Shown piece after piece: positions 1 through 7,912 of a stretch of DNA of 30,319 nucleotides. Source of the stretch: JAAYJM01 sp964498585 (GTDB lineage: Bacteria > Bacteroidota > Ignavibacteria > Kapaibacteriales > UBA2268); assembly GCA_964498585.1 (NCBI GenBank), contig CAZCHH010000043.1, positions 1 to 30,319 of the forward strand. The letters run 5' to 3'. A program made the translations under genes and the position numbers. The first letter of the stretch is position 1. Every line of letters begins with the position of its first letter. Under the pieces are notes generated by a model, which saw only the letters and a list, made by a program, of their open reading frames with translations, did no database searches and had not been told where the DNA came from.

Positions 1-84
1 CTCTGCCAGAAATACATTTCACTCTGCCAGAAATACATTTCACTCTGCCAGAAACACATTTCACTCCGTTAGAAATTCGTTTTT
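1..84. repeat. 21-bp tandem repeat, four decaying units
   Basis: Units lie at 1-21, 22-42, 43-63 and 64-84. The first two are identical, the third differs by one base and the fourth is strongly diverged. The unit begins CTCTGCCAGAAATACATTT. There are no unique spacers, so it is not CRISPR. The array may continue to the left of the window. Read on the minus strand the units contain GGAGTGAAAT-type motifs that resemble the arm of the dispersed palindromes seen later (GAACGAAGTGAAGAAT), so it may derive from the same repeat family; this is inference. Confidence 0.85.
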
Positions 85-147
85 GGAAGGAAGATATTGA
101 TAAATACTTCCTCAAAAATAATATTGTCCAAATTTTTTTTTATAACT

Positions 148-189
148 CGCCTTACGCAATTCCCTCTCAAGAGGGGAATGCATAAGGTG
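148..189. repeat. imperfect inverted repeat (hairpin)
   Basis: The arm CGCCTTACGCAATTCCCTCT pairs with AGGGGAATGCATAAGGTG across a CAAG loop, with two mismatches and two bulges. No T-run follows on either strand, so it does not look like a standard intrinsic terminator. The remainder of 85-257 is AT-rich and shows no gene or clear promoter. Confidence 0.6.
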
Positions 190-257
190 AATTGAAATCT
201 TTTAAAACAATTTTCATATTTGAAAAATATTTATTATTTTTATAAAAATAATAAATA

Positions 258-2705
258 ATGAGGATAATAATGAAAAATTTTATTTACTTTATTTCTATAT
301 TGATATTACTGATAAATATCAATGCTTTCGCAGCCATTGAGAAAACAGATGTAATGTCTGGAATAAAATCCGGGAAAATTGATATTAGTATGTCTTCAGA
401 TTTCGATTACGGGCTTTTAAATAATATTTTCGATGGGAATCCAAATACTTATGCAACATTTAAGCGTGGCGATACATTTGCAATTACATTGGAATTTTTT
501 TATGCCACTCCACTTGTTAAATCGAAACTTTTTACTAAAAGCTTAAATGCAAACTGGACATTTGAAGCTGCCGGCTCAATGTTTGAGCTTAATTATCAAC
601 AGGGTGAATATATAAAATCTGCTGATAAAAAAGCAATTAATCAAAATGTCTGGGATTCAATTGAATTTGAAGAGCGTAATTATTATGTATGCAAGCTAAC
701 ATTGGAAGCAGATTCCGGTGATGTTACTATTAATGAATGGGAACTCTTTTCTAATATGGAAATTCTTGAAATAAATTTATCCCCTAAACAAATTGAAATC
801 TATCCAACCTGGCAAAAGACTCTTAAGCTTTTTATTACTACGAATATTGGAACTTTTCAAATGAAAATAGATGAATCATCTTTGATAAGTAATGATAATG
901 AAATTGTAAGAATACTTACTAATAATCTTCTTGTTGGAGTTGCACCCGGTGAAACGGAAATCATTGTTAATTTCAGTGGTTTCATTGATACCTGTAAAGT
1001 AACGGTTAAAGAAGGAAAACGTAGTTCAGAGCCCGGAGATTTAGCAGTTCAGTTCATTAAACGATTGCCAACACTGAATTTCGTATGGGGAAGTGAAAAT
1101 CCAAAAGTAGATGGCTGGCCCTTGATTGGTCAGGAAATCAAATGGCTTGCTTCAATCAAAAACTTTTCTAAAATTGATAGATTTAATGTTCCTTACCGAT
1201 GGTTCTTAAATGATGAACTTCTTTTTTCCGGAACAGTTGACATACCTGCTTTTTCAACAACAGAAGTTCTTCTAAGTGATAATTGGACTGAACAGCGTCA
1301 GGTAATTAAATTTGTTCTTGACCCTGCAAATACAATAGATGAAGAAGAAAAGGCAAATAACCAAATAGAAATAATAAGTGATGCACTGTCGGTGGGCTTT
1401 TACGTTGAAGAATCTGTATATAATTATTTTCGGGAAAATCAGCATTTGCTCGGAGTTGGCTCGAATTGTTGGGAAGACTGGGCAAAAAGACATTTGAATT
1501 TATGGAACGAGATGTTTGAAAATGCAATTTATCCTGAAACACCGAATGGAGTATTAGACAGATTACGTCTAGATAACATTACATTAGTTCCGGATAGTAC
1601 TTTGCCAATTGCAGGAGGTTATTCTACAAATACTCCTAATTTATTTGACAGAACAGTCGATTTAATTTGGGGCTTTCCGGCAGAAATGAATATTTCTGAA
1701 TACTATGGAGACCTTTATAGCGTTAGTATGGAAAATCCTTTTTACTTTGAAGGTTCTCTGCTGCACGAGCTTGGGCATGCCCGCTATCTAATAGATATTT
1801 ATGGATTTAATGTCCATGATGATGGGAACGGCAACACAATAGCCATAAAAGAAAATGACGAAATGATTGTCGGCACTAAATATATGCCGTTTCTTGCCTG
1901 GGATGCTGTCCATTATACACCGATTAAAGGACTTATGAACTCTCAATTTACTTTTATTGATGAATACAGCGCTAAAGCACTGAATTTAATCGAACATCAC
2001 CGGGCAACTTATGGCAATTACAATGCTCCCGGCAATATAGGTGTATTTTTAAATGACTTACCAACACAAAATTGTCTTATTATCAAAGATTCTCTTGGTA
2101 ATATATTAGATAATGCTGAAATTAGAATTTATCGGGCTGAACCACAACACAATGTCTGGTATGGTAAATTCTTCGATAATCAACCTGATACTATTTTTGT
2201 TACTGATGAATTTGGCAGAATTAATCCCGGAAATATTCTTTTTAACGCAGAAGTTCATATAAAACATACCTACGGCTGGTCTAACGGAACAATAATTTTA
2301 AGAGCCGAGCATAATGGAAAAGTTGGTTATACATTCTTTGAATCTACTTTGTGCAATTTGAAATACTGGCAGGGAAATACAGAATTTGCTGAATATGAAA
2401 TAATGTTCCCTCTTTTCGATATTAGTTCAGTTGAATCAAACGAAGTAGAAACATCGCATTTCCTTTCACCAAATCCAGCTGAAAATTCTTCGATTTTATA
2501 TTTTTATACGAATAATCTAAACAATTGCAAAATAAAAATATTTGATGAGTTCGGTAAAATAATTGATAAGTATGATTACAATCCAACAAATATTGGTAAG
2601 CAAAGGTTCTTACTTAATTTCAATCAATATTCTTCAGGCAATTACTTCTATACTATCCAAAATGAAAAAACAAATTTATTTGGTAAATTTATTATTTTAA
2701 AATAA
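258..2705 (+). CDS. secreted HExxH metallopeptidase-like protein with CARDB domain and T9SS tail
   Basis: An exported multidomain protein of 815 residues. The order is: signal peptide (about residues 5-26); a discoidin-like beta domain (about 40-170); a Big2/Ig-like segment (about 172-255); a CARDB-like adhesion domain (about 270-375); and a region with a zinc-binding motif H503-E-L-G-H507 followed by LIDIYG, as in gluzincin/M6- or M64-type peptidases. The last 80 residues (SPNPAEN..., ending FIILK) form a type A T9SS sorting domain, so the product should cross the outer membrane and be anchored or released. The start is uncertain: ATG at 270 (Met5) puts MKNF directly before the hydrophobic core and has AGGA just upstream, so it may be the true start. 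The stop overlaps the next gene by one base. A peptidase role is inferred from the HExxH motif only; the substrate is unknown. Confidence 0.8.
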   Translation: MRIIMKNFIYFISILILLININAFAAIEKTDVMSGIKSGKIDISMSSDFDYGLLNNIFDGNPNTYATFKRGDTFAITLEFFYATPLVKSKLFTKSLNANWTFEAAGSMFELNYQQGEYIKSADKKAINQNVWDSIEFEERNYYVCKLTLEADSGDVTINEWELFSNMEILEINLSPKQIEIYPTWQKTLKLFITTNIGTFQMKIDESSLISNDNEIVRILTNNLLVGVAPGETEIIVNFSGFIDTCKVTVKEGKRSSEPGDLAVQFIKRLPTLNFVWGSENPKVDGWPLIGQEIKWLASIKNFSKIDRFNVPYRWFLNDELLFSGTVDIPAFSTTEVLLSDNWTEQRQVIKFVLDPANTIDEEEKANNQIEIISDALSVGFYVEESVYNYFRENQHLLGVGSNCWEDWAKRHLNLWNEMFENAIYPETPNGVLDRLRLDNITLVPDSTLPIAGGYSTNTPNLFDRTVDLIWGFPAEMNISEYYGDLYSVSMENPFYFEGSLLHELGHARYLIDIYGFNVHDDGNGNTIAIKENDEMIVGTKYMPFLAWDAVHYTPIKGLMNSQFTFIDEYSAKALNLIEHHRATYGNYNAPGNIGVFLNDLPTQNCLIIKDSLGNILDNAEIRIYRAEPQHNVWYGKFFDNQPDTIFVTDEFGRINPGNILFNAEVHIKHTYGWSNGTIILRAEHNGKVGYTFFESTLCNLKYWQGNTEFAEYEIMFPLFDISSVESNEVETSHFLSPNPAENSSILYFYTNNLNNCKIKIFDEFGKIIDKYDYNPTNIGKQRFLLNFNQYSSGNYFYTIQNEKTNLFGKFIILK

Positions 2706-2914
2706 TGGATGAAATTACAAAAGACATAACAATAGAAGATTTGACAAGCTTAATTCCAGAATCAGTGAAATACTTAATGGATGAAGGAATACGCTGTATT
2801 CGATGCGGCGAGCCGATTTGGGGAACTCTTGAAAGTGCTGCTCAGGAAAAAGGTTTTAGCAAGCAGGACATAGAAAGATTTGTCAAAGAAATTAATGCTT
2901 TAAATAAGAATTAG
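2705..2914 (+). CDS. DUF1858 small CxxC redox protein
   Basis: A 69-residue cytoplasmic protein. The pattern of an acidic N-terminus, a helix ending in DEGIRCIRCGEPIWGTLE, then an amphipathic helix matches the DUF1858 family (hybrid-cluster-protein-associated redox disulfide domain). C31 and C34 form the CxxC pair. Length is typical of stand-alone members. Its ATG overlaps the previous stop (TAATG), so it is probably translationally coupled to the secreted protein upstream, although a functional link between the two is not obvious. Family members are thought to act in disulfide or Fe-S redox chemistry; the partner here is unknown. Confidence 0.8.
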   Translation: MDEITKDITIEDLTSLIPESVKYLMDEGIRCIRCGEPIWGTLESAAQEKGFSKQDIERFVKEINALNKN

Positions 2915-2970
2915 TTTGAATTATAAAAATTAACATTAAAGTAAAATAATTACTATATATTCATTCACAA

Positions 2971-3045
2971 GTTGCTAATGACATCTTTTCTTGTCACACT
3001 GACAGACAAACGTAAAGATGTCATTTCGAAAGTTAGCAATGCAAC
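2971..3045. repeat. inverted repeat between convergent genes
   Basis: ATGACATCTTT (2978-2988) pairs perfectly with AAAGATGTCAT (3014-3024). Outer parts GTTGCTA and TAGCAATGCAAC also pair imperfectly. It fills the gap between two convergent genes and shares the ATGACATCTTT end with the dispersed palindromes elsewhere in the window. It may act as a bidirectional terminator; this is inference. Confidence 0.7.
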
Positions 3046-4119
3046 TTAGTATTTTTTTACGCAATTAAAAACTGAATTTGGCTTTAAACTATCCAAACAA
3101 AAGTATTCTTCATTTTTGCAGGTTGGACTGAAAAAGCATTTACATTCCTTTTCCGGCATTATAATTTCACCTCTGCCATAAAGTTCAAATTCATTTGGAT
3201 TGAAGATGTTGTTCATTAAAATTACCTGTTTTTTTAAGCCAATAGCTATGTGAAGAGCCATAGTAACAGCAGTAACAACAATGTCACATTGATTGACCAA
3301 TGAAATAAACTGGTTCAAACCGAAATGACCTAAATAAAGGCAATTAGTTTTTTCCGAAATTGATAAATTCCTTTGATGTTCCTGTTCGCCACCTAACAAA
3401 AGTGGAAAGTAATTATTTTTTTGAAGGAGTTTAACGAGTTCCACCCAGTATTCTTCTTTCCAAAGTCTTGAAGTCCAGCGGCTGCCGCAACCGGTGTTTA
3501 AACCAACAATTTTTTTCCCGTTTGATTTTATATCCCAAATGTAGCTATTATCAACTTCTAAAATGTATTCTTCGTTACTAAATTTCCAACTGCATATCTC
3601 AAACATTTCTTCAAGATAAGATTTTTTATTTTCCTTATTAGCATCGTCAAAAATACCTGTAACAAATTTCTCTTCAGATAATGAGTTAGCTGGAGCTGGT
3701 TTCCCCTTTTTTAAAATAAATCCGTATTTCTCTTCAGCTTTAATTTTTTTTGCTAAAGCACAGGCAAAATTATCTTTATCAAGATTGATTACAATATTGA
3801 ATTTAGTTGCATCTATGAGTAAAGTATTTTCTAAATTGAATTTCAATTTTTTATCGACAGAATCTGGTAATACGTCAGTCGTAAGAGTGAGCCACCAGAT
3901 AGAATAATCGGGGTATTCAATTTTTATTTTATGAAGAAGAGGAGTAGTTCTAATCACATCACCAATAGCACCAAGCTTGATAATTAAGATTTTTCCACTT
4001 TCTTTCTGGTAGAAATCACAGTCAGCGCAATGGACATTAAACTCTTTATGCTGCCGGCAAGGAATATCTCCTCTGAAAAACTTACAATCTCTTTTATAAA
4101 TGTATTTTGTAATTTCCAT
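3046..4119 (-). CDS. GT9-family (heptosyltransferase-like) glycosyltransferase with terminal cysteine clusters
   Basis: A 357-residue cytoplasmic or peripheral membrane enzyme. The GT9 fold is shown by ILIIKLGAIGDVIRTTPLL (about 44-62), the GLNTGCGSRWTSRLW acceptor/nucleotide region (about 205-220) and a typical C-terminal half with LLLGGEQE and a DIVVTAVTMALHIAIGL segment. The family transfers ADP-heptose or related sugars to LPS core. Unusual are cysteines C12, C21, C31 and C34 before the fold and C326, C328, C334, C341 and C353 after it, which suggest a metal or Fe-S site closing the N- and C-termini together. It starts 4 nt after the barrel gene stops, in a run of four minus-strand genes, which fits envelope glycan assembly. 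The sugar donor is unknown. Confidence 0.85.
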   Translation of the reverse strand: MEITKYIYKRDCKFFRGDIPCRQHKEFNVHCADCDFYQKESGKILIIKLGAIGDVIRTTPLLHKIKIEYPDYSIWWLTLTTDVLPDSVDKKLKFNLENTLLIDATKFNIVINLDKDNFACALAKKIKAEEKYGFILKKGKPAPANSLSEEKFVTGIFDDANKENKKSYLEEMFEICSWKFSNEEYILEVDNSYIWDIKSNGKKIVGLNTGCGSRWTSRLWKEEYWVELVKLLQKNNYFPLLLGGEQEHQRNLSISEKTNCLYLGHFGLNQFISLVNQCDIVVTAVTMALHIAIGLKKQVILMNNIFNPNEFELYGRGEIIMPEKECKCFFSPTCKNEEYFCLDSLKPNSVFNCVKKY

Positions 4120-4123
4120 TTAA

Positions 4124-4897
4124 TTAAAGTTTATACTGCAACATTAATGAAAAATAGGAATTATAAATTATAGATTCTGTGGTTTCGAAATTGAAATCAG
4201 GATCCAAAGAGCCCGGAGTAAGCAATTCACCTCTTTTGTCATTTCTTCCGGTTAGATTCATTATCCCAAGCCCAAAACTTGTATTAATAAAAATTGGTGG
4301 AACAATTTCGCCTTTAATTCCTAATTTGACTTGTCCGCCTATGCGGAAAGTAGCATCTTTGGTTTTTCTATTATTAATATCAACTTCGTTTGATTCTTTA
4401 TATTCAATTTTAGAATATAAATTTCCTTCTGGAATAAAATTAGCTCTTCCTTCTATTCCGGCATAAATACCAACTTTAGAAAAAGAAGTCTTAATAAATT
4501 CATAGTTAAGTCCGAAAGTCAATGTAGAAACATTAACAGTATGCTTGTACCATGCAGTTATAGATTTAGTAACAGGGACACGCTCTCTGCCATCAAACAT
4601 AGTGTATTCAAAGCCAATCGGTATGCTAATAGGAATTTCATCACCAAAATCTAGCTCTAATAAAATCGAAAATCCGGGTTGAACTCCGTTAAAACTACCT
4701 CCGAAAGAATAATCTTTTGATGTATCATTATCGTGAGAAATCATCTCGGCAGAATTTGGGCTGTCGCCAAGAATTTGAGTTGTGGTTAATCCGCCGGAAA
4801 CAGATAAATTTATTTGTGAAAAGCTATTTGTATTTGTTAATAAAATAGCTAAAATCAAATAAAAATAGAAATACTTTAGTTTAATATTCATTTTCAT
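4124..4897 (-). CDS. outer-membrane beta-barrel protein
   Basis: A 257-residue protein with a signal peptide (MKMNIKLKYFYFYLILAILL, cleaved near NSFSQ, about residue 27). The rest is alternating amphipathic beta strands (VSTLTFGLNYEF, VGIYAGIEGRANF, TFRIGGQVKLGIKG) and it ends in SLMLQYKL, a terminal strand as expected for BamA-inserted barrels. It resembles the PorT/OmpA-like small barrels common in Bacteroidetes, but the function is not recognisable. It lies 10 nt after the GT2 gene and 4 nt before the GT9 gene, so it is cotranscribed with glycosyltransferases. Confidence 0.75.
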   Translation of the reverse strand: MKMNIKLKYFYFYLILAILLTNTNSFSQINLSVSGGLTTTQILGDSPNSAEMISHDNDTSKDYSFGGSFNGVQPGFSILLELDFGDEIPISIPIGFEYTMFDGRERVPVTKSITAWYKHTVNVSTLTFGLNYEFIKTSFSKVGIYAGIEGRANFIPEGNLYSKIEYKESNEVDINNRKTKDATFRIGGQVKLGIKGEIVPPIFINTSFGLGIMNLTGRNDKRGELLTPGSLDPDFNFETTESIIYNSYFSLMLQYKL

Positions 4898-4907
4898 AAG
4901 AAAAAAC

Positions 4908-6191
4908 CTAATTTAATTTTTCTTTAATAATATAATTTATTTTGTCCTTGCTATTTTTTACAATTAATTCTCCGAGCAATCCAAATGAAAAGAACTGGAC
5001 ACCAACAATAATTAGAGCAATTGCAAAAAGTGTCAAAGGTCTTTCGCTCAGATATGTCAATCCGAGGAACCATTGAATAATTAAGTAAATATTAATTGCA
5101 ATTCCAATAAAAGTAAACAAAGTACCAATAGTCCCAAAAAAGTGCATTGGACGTTTGAAGAATTTATTTGTAAATAAAATAGTTACCAAATCAAGAAAAC
5201 CTTTTATGAAACGAGAAGAGCCAAATTTTGTTTTTCCGTGCTTCCTCGGATGATGTTTTACTGGAACTTCAGTTACCTTAAAGCCATTCCAATGAGCAAG
5301 AACTGGAAGGTATCTGTGCAACTCGCCGTAGCATTCCAAAGATTTTACCACTTCGCGTCTGTATGCTTTCAAACCGCAGTTAAAATCGTGAAGTTTAATT
5401 CCACTTAAAATGGAAGTAATAAAATTAAAGAACTTAGAAGGAATCGTTTTTGTTATTGGGTCATATCTTTTAGCTTTCCAGCCGGAAACTAAGTCATAAC
5501 CTTCTTTTAATTTAGAGATAAGATGTGATATTTCTTTTGGGTCATCCTGTAAATCAGAGTCCATAGTAATGACTATAACTCCTCTAGCTTCAGCAAAGCC
5601 AGCAGCAAGAGCAGCAGATTTACCGAAATTACCACTAAAACGTATTGCTTTAAATTTTCTATTTCTTTTACAAATCCTTGTGATTATTTCAAAAGATTGG
5701 TCGGTTGAGCCATCATCAATATATATTACTTCGTATCTGCCTTTTGCTGTTTTATTTAATTCCTCTTCGAGCAAACTTGATAATTCATAAATTGAATCTT
5801 CTTCATTATAAAGAGGAATAACAACCGATATTATAGATTGATTAAAATCTGGACTGGCGACTTGAATATGTTTTTCCTGTTTTAACTGATTTTGTTTCTG
5901 TTGTATTTGTTGTACTTTTTGAACATTTTCTTGTTTAAACTGGGTATTATTAACTTTTGGTTTATTGTCCAAATTTGGTTTTGCATCGGGCTTGTTTGGT
6001 TTGTTCTCTAAAATTTGCTTATTATCAATTTTATTTTTTTCAATATTCTGTTCGATTTTAGCTTTTTCTCTACTAACTACATTTTTATCTACATTTTTTT
6101 TGAAATAGTAGTTATGCTTTTGTTTAGAAGTTTCAATTTTCCTATCCTGCTTATTCTCGCTACCTTTTTTTTCATTTATTTCATTTGCCAC
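4908..6191 (-). CDS. GT2 dolichol-phosphate-mannose-synthase-like glycosyltransferase with disordered N-terminus
   Basis: 427 residues. The first ~115 are Lys/Asn/Gln/Glu-rich with repeating NKP/DNKP/QK motifs and look disordered. The GT2 domain follows: SVVIPLYNEEDSIYEL (about 122), YIDDGSTDQSFEI, and the catalytic DSDLQDDPKE. Two transmembrane helices near the C-terminus (FFGTIGTLFTFIGIAINIYL and FAIALIIVGVQFFSFGLLGE) match the GtrB/DPM1/ArnC type that makes polyprenyl-phosphate sugars. The start codon is GTG at 6191-6189, with GGAG 8 nt upstream; no ATG lies near. The gene is 18 nt downstream of the T9SS cargo gene and 10 nt upstream of the barrel gene. The sugar is not predictable. Confidence 0.88.
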   Translation of the reverse strand: MANEINEKKGSENKQDRKIETSKQKHNYYFKKNVDKNVVSREKAKIEQNIEKNKIDNKQILENKPNKPDAKPNLDNKPKVNNTQFKQENVQKVQQIQQKQNQLKQEKHIQVASPDFNQSIISVVIPLYNEEDSIYELSSLLEEELNKTAKGRYEVIYIDDGSTDQSFEIITRICKRNRKFKAIRFSGNFGKSAALAAGFAEARGVIVITMDSDLQDDPKEISHLISKLKEGYDLVSGWKAKRYDPITKTIPSKFFNFITSILSGIKLHDFNCGLKAYRREVVKSLECYGELHRYLPVLAHWNGFKVTEVPVKHHPRKHGKTKFGSSRFIKGFLDLVTILFTNKFFKRPMHFFGTIGTLFTFIGIAINIYLIIQWFLGLTYLSERPLTLFAIALIIVGVQFFSFGLLGELIVKNSKDKINYIIKEKLN

Positions 6192-6209
6192 TTGTTTTGC
6201 TCCTTAAAA

Positions 6210-6998
6210 TTAATTTTTCATTATTTTTAAAAATTCTAATTTATTGCTATTTACAGTTTCTAATTTTACAAAATACAAACCCTTAGGTAAATTTCCAAAA
6301 TATAATTTATTATCACCTTCTGCCAGTTGATTATTTAATAATTCTTCACCAAGCTGATTGTAAATTGTAATAATATCAAAATTAGAAACATTATTAATTG
6401 TAATGAAATCAAAGAAAGGATTAGGATAAATTAATGTAGCTTCCCGGTTTATATCTTCATTAACGGAAACAAGATGGGGATTTTTAAACCAGATATGGAG
6501 AAAAAAGCGATTAATATATTCATTTTCAACAACGCAAGAAGTATTCGATTTCATATCAAATTTTAATAAATCTCCGGTTAAGCCATCAGTTAAATATGCA
6601 GAATCTATAATACCGCCAAGTTTACCCCATTCAAATGTTCGTTCCTGAAATTGAATTTGCTTTACATCGAAAAAATAGCGAACATAAAAATGTGCAGAAT
6701 CTTTAAGTGGTCGCATATCTATATAGCTTTTTACTGTTTCTTCATTTGTAGAATCATAGATGAAAAAATAAGCATGTAGTTCATCTCCGGGTGGGTGTCC
6801 GGGCAAATCATAGTTTTCTCCAAGCTCTTCATCAATCCCTTCAGTAGCTGTATCGTCAATGCCAAATTTTAGCAGGTTGAATTCACTATTAAAATTATTT
6901 CTGATTTTAATTTGCTTTTGCCAACTGAAATTTTCCTGTGCGTAAGCTGTTGATATTAAAAATAATGTACTTATAATGTAAATTATTATTCTTTTCAT
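6210..6998 (-). CDS. secreted protein of unknown function with T9SS sorting domain
   Basis: 262 residues. A signal peptide (MKRIIIYIISTLFLISTAYA|QE) is followed by about 165 residues that I do not recognise, with acidic patches (DDTATEGIDEELGENYDLPG). The last ~80 residues (ATLIYPNPFFDFITI to FLKIMKN) form a T9SS type A sorting domain with the usual YPNPF opening and GLYFVKL strand. It is the first gene of a four-gene minus-strand run. The 282 nt upstream (6999-7280) are AT-rich with no recognisable gene or consensus promoter. Confidence 0.75.
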   Translation of the reverse strand: MKRIIIYIISTLFLISTAYAQENFSWQKQIKIRNNFNSEFNLLKFGIDDTATEGIDEELGENYDLPGHPPGDELHAYFFIYDSTNEETVKSYIDMRPLKDSAHFYVRYFFDVKQIQFQERTFEWGKLGGIIDSAYLTDGLTGDLLKFDMKSNTSCVVENEYINRFFLHIWFKNPHLVSVNEDINREATLIYPNPFFDFITINNVSNFDIITIYNQLGEELLNNQLAEGDNKLYFGNLPKGLYFVKLETVNSNKLEFLKIMKN

Positions 6999-7280
6999 TT
7001 GTAAAAGATATATTTATTAAAAAATTTAATATTGCTAAGAAAAAATCAATTCTTAAAAACTCAATTTAATAAAAAAATCTAAATAAATTGATTAATGATT
7101 TATTAAATTATTCTGTTTTTTGTAATTTCACTAATGTTTAATTGTCATAATGCTCAAACTGATTGTTGCTACTTACTTTTAAAACTGAGAATAAATCATT
7201 GTATAGTCGTAATTTGTAAGATGCTAAAGCAATTAAAGTATTCTACCAATAAAAAATAAAGTTATTTTAAACCACATTAT

Positions 7281-7847
7281 TTAATCTTTTAAAAGTGCTT
7301 CAATATCTTTTTCAAAACTTTTCGGTTCAGTTTGAGGTGCAAAACGTTTTACTGGCTTTCCTTCTTTATCAATTAAAAATTTAGTAAAATTCCATTTGAT
7401 AGAATCTCCAAAGGTTCCGGTTACTTTTTTAGTTAAAAATTTGTATAAAGGATGTGCATTAGCGCCATTAACATCAATTTTTTCAAATAAATCGAATGTT
7501 ACACCGAAATTTAGAGAACAAAACTCCTTTATTTCTGCATTAGTTCCGGGTTCCTGATTTTTAAACTGATTACATGGAAAACCAAGCACAGTAAAACCTT
7601 TATCTTTATACTTATTGTATAATTCTTCCAAGCCGGCATATTGCTTAGTAAAGCCGCATTTACTTGCGACATTGACAATTAGAATGACTTTGCCTTTATA
7701 TTCCGATAAAGATACATTCCTGCCATCTATGTTTACAGCTTCAAAGCCGTATATGTTTTCGTTATTCATATCTTCTCCTTGAATTTTAAGATGAGATACT
7801 GAAATTATAGCTATTAATGTAACTATTATTATAATTATTTGTCTCAT
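7281..7847 (-). CDS. exported thioredoxin-type glutathione peroxidase
   Basis: 188 residues. The GPx fold is complete: peroxidatic cysteine C64 in NVASKCGFT, Q98 in FPCNQFKNQEPG, and W152-N153 in KWNFTKFL, forming the catalytic tetrad. C110 in EIKEFCSLNFGV is at the resolving position of the 2-Cys, thioredoxin-dependent subgroup, as in E. coli BtuE, so glutathione is probably not the reductant. It reduces H2O2 and organic peroxides. Residues 1-20 (MRQIIIIIVTLIAIISVSHL) form a signal peptide or membrane anchor, placing the enzyme in the periplasm, whereas BtuE-type enzymes usually lack a leader. It is divergently transcribed from the subtilisin-like protease gene. Confidence 0.93.
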   Translation of the reverse strand: MRQIIIIIVTLIAIISVSHLKIQGEDMNNENIYGFEAVNIDGRNVSLSEYKGKVILIVNVASKCGFTKQYAGLEELYNKYKDKGFTVLGFPCNQFKNQEPGTNAEIKEFCSLNFGVTFDLFEKIDVNGANAHPLYKFLTKKVTGTFGDSIKWNFTKFLIDKEGKPVKRFAPQTEPKSFEKDIEALLKD

Positions 7848-7880
7848 ATATTAAATAGTATAATTTAAAAAAAAATTTAT

Positions 7881-7888
7881 TATTTTTG
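7881..7888 (+). promoter_or_regulatory. Bacteroidetes -7 promoter box for the subtilase gene
   Basis: TATTTTTG matches the TAnnTTTG -7 consensus of the Bacteroidetes primary sigma factor. No good -33 TTTG is present 19 nt upstream. Transcription would begin near 7895, about 18 nt before ATG 7913. The box overlaps a possible TTG start at 7886, which argues against that start. Confidence 0.55.
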
Positions 7889-7912
7889 TCAAAAAAATAT
7901 ATAAAAATTATT

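Noticed and set aside
1..84. CRISPR array
   Set aside because: Repeats are directly adjacent with no spacers and no cas genes are present.
148..189. Intrinsic terminator
   Set aside because: No T-run follows the hairpin on the plus strand, and on the minus strand the following bases are A-rich.
1272..1542. Two overlapping antisense ORFs inside the first secreted protein gene
   Set aside because: Shadows of a gene with clear domains in another frame; no start signals.
7886..7912. In-frame TTG start extending the subtilase by nine residues
   Set aside because: The TTG lies inside a TATTTTTG promoter box, and ATG 7913 gives a standard signal peptide.
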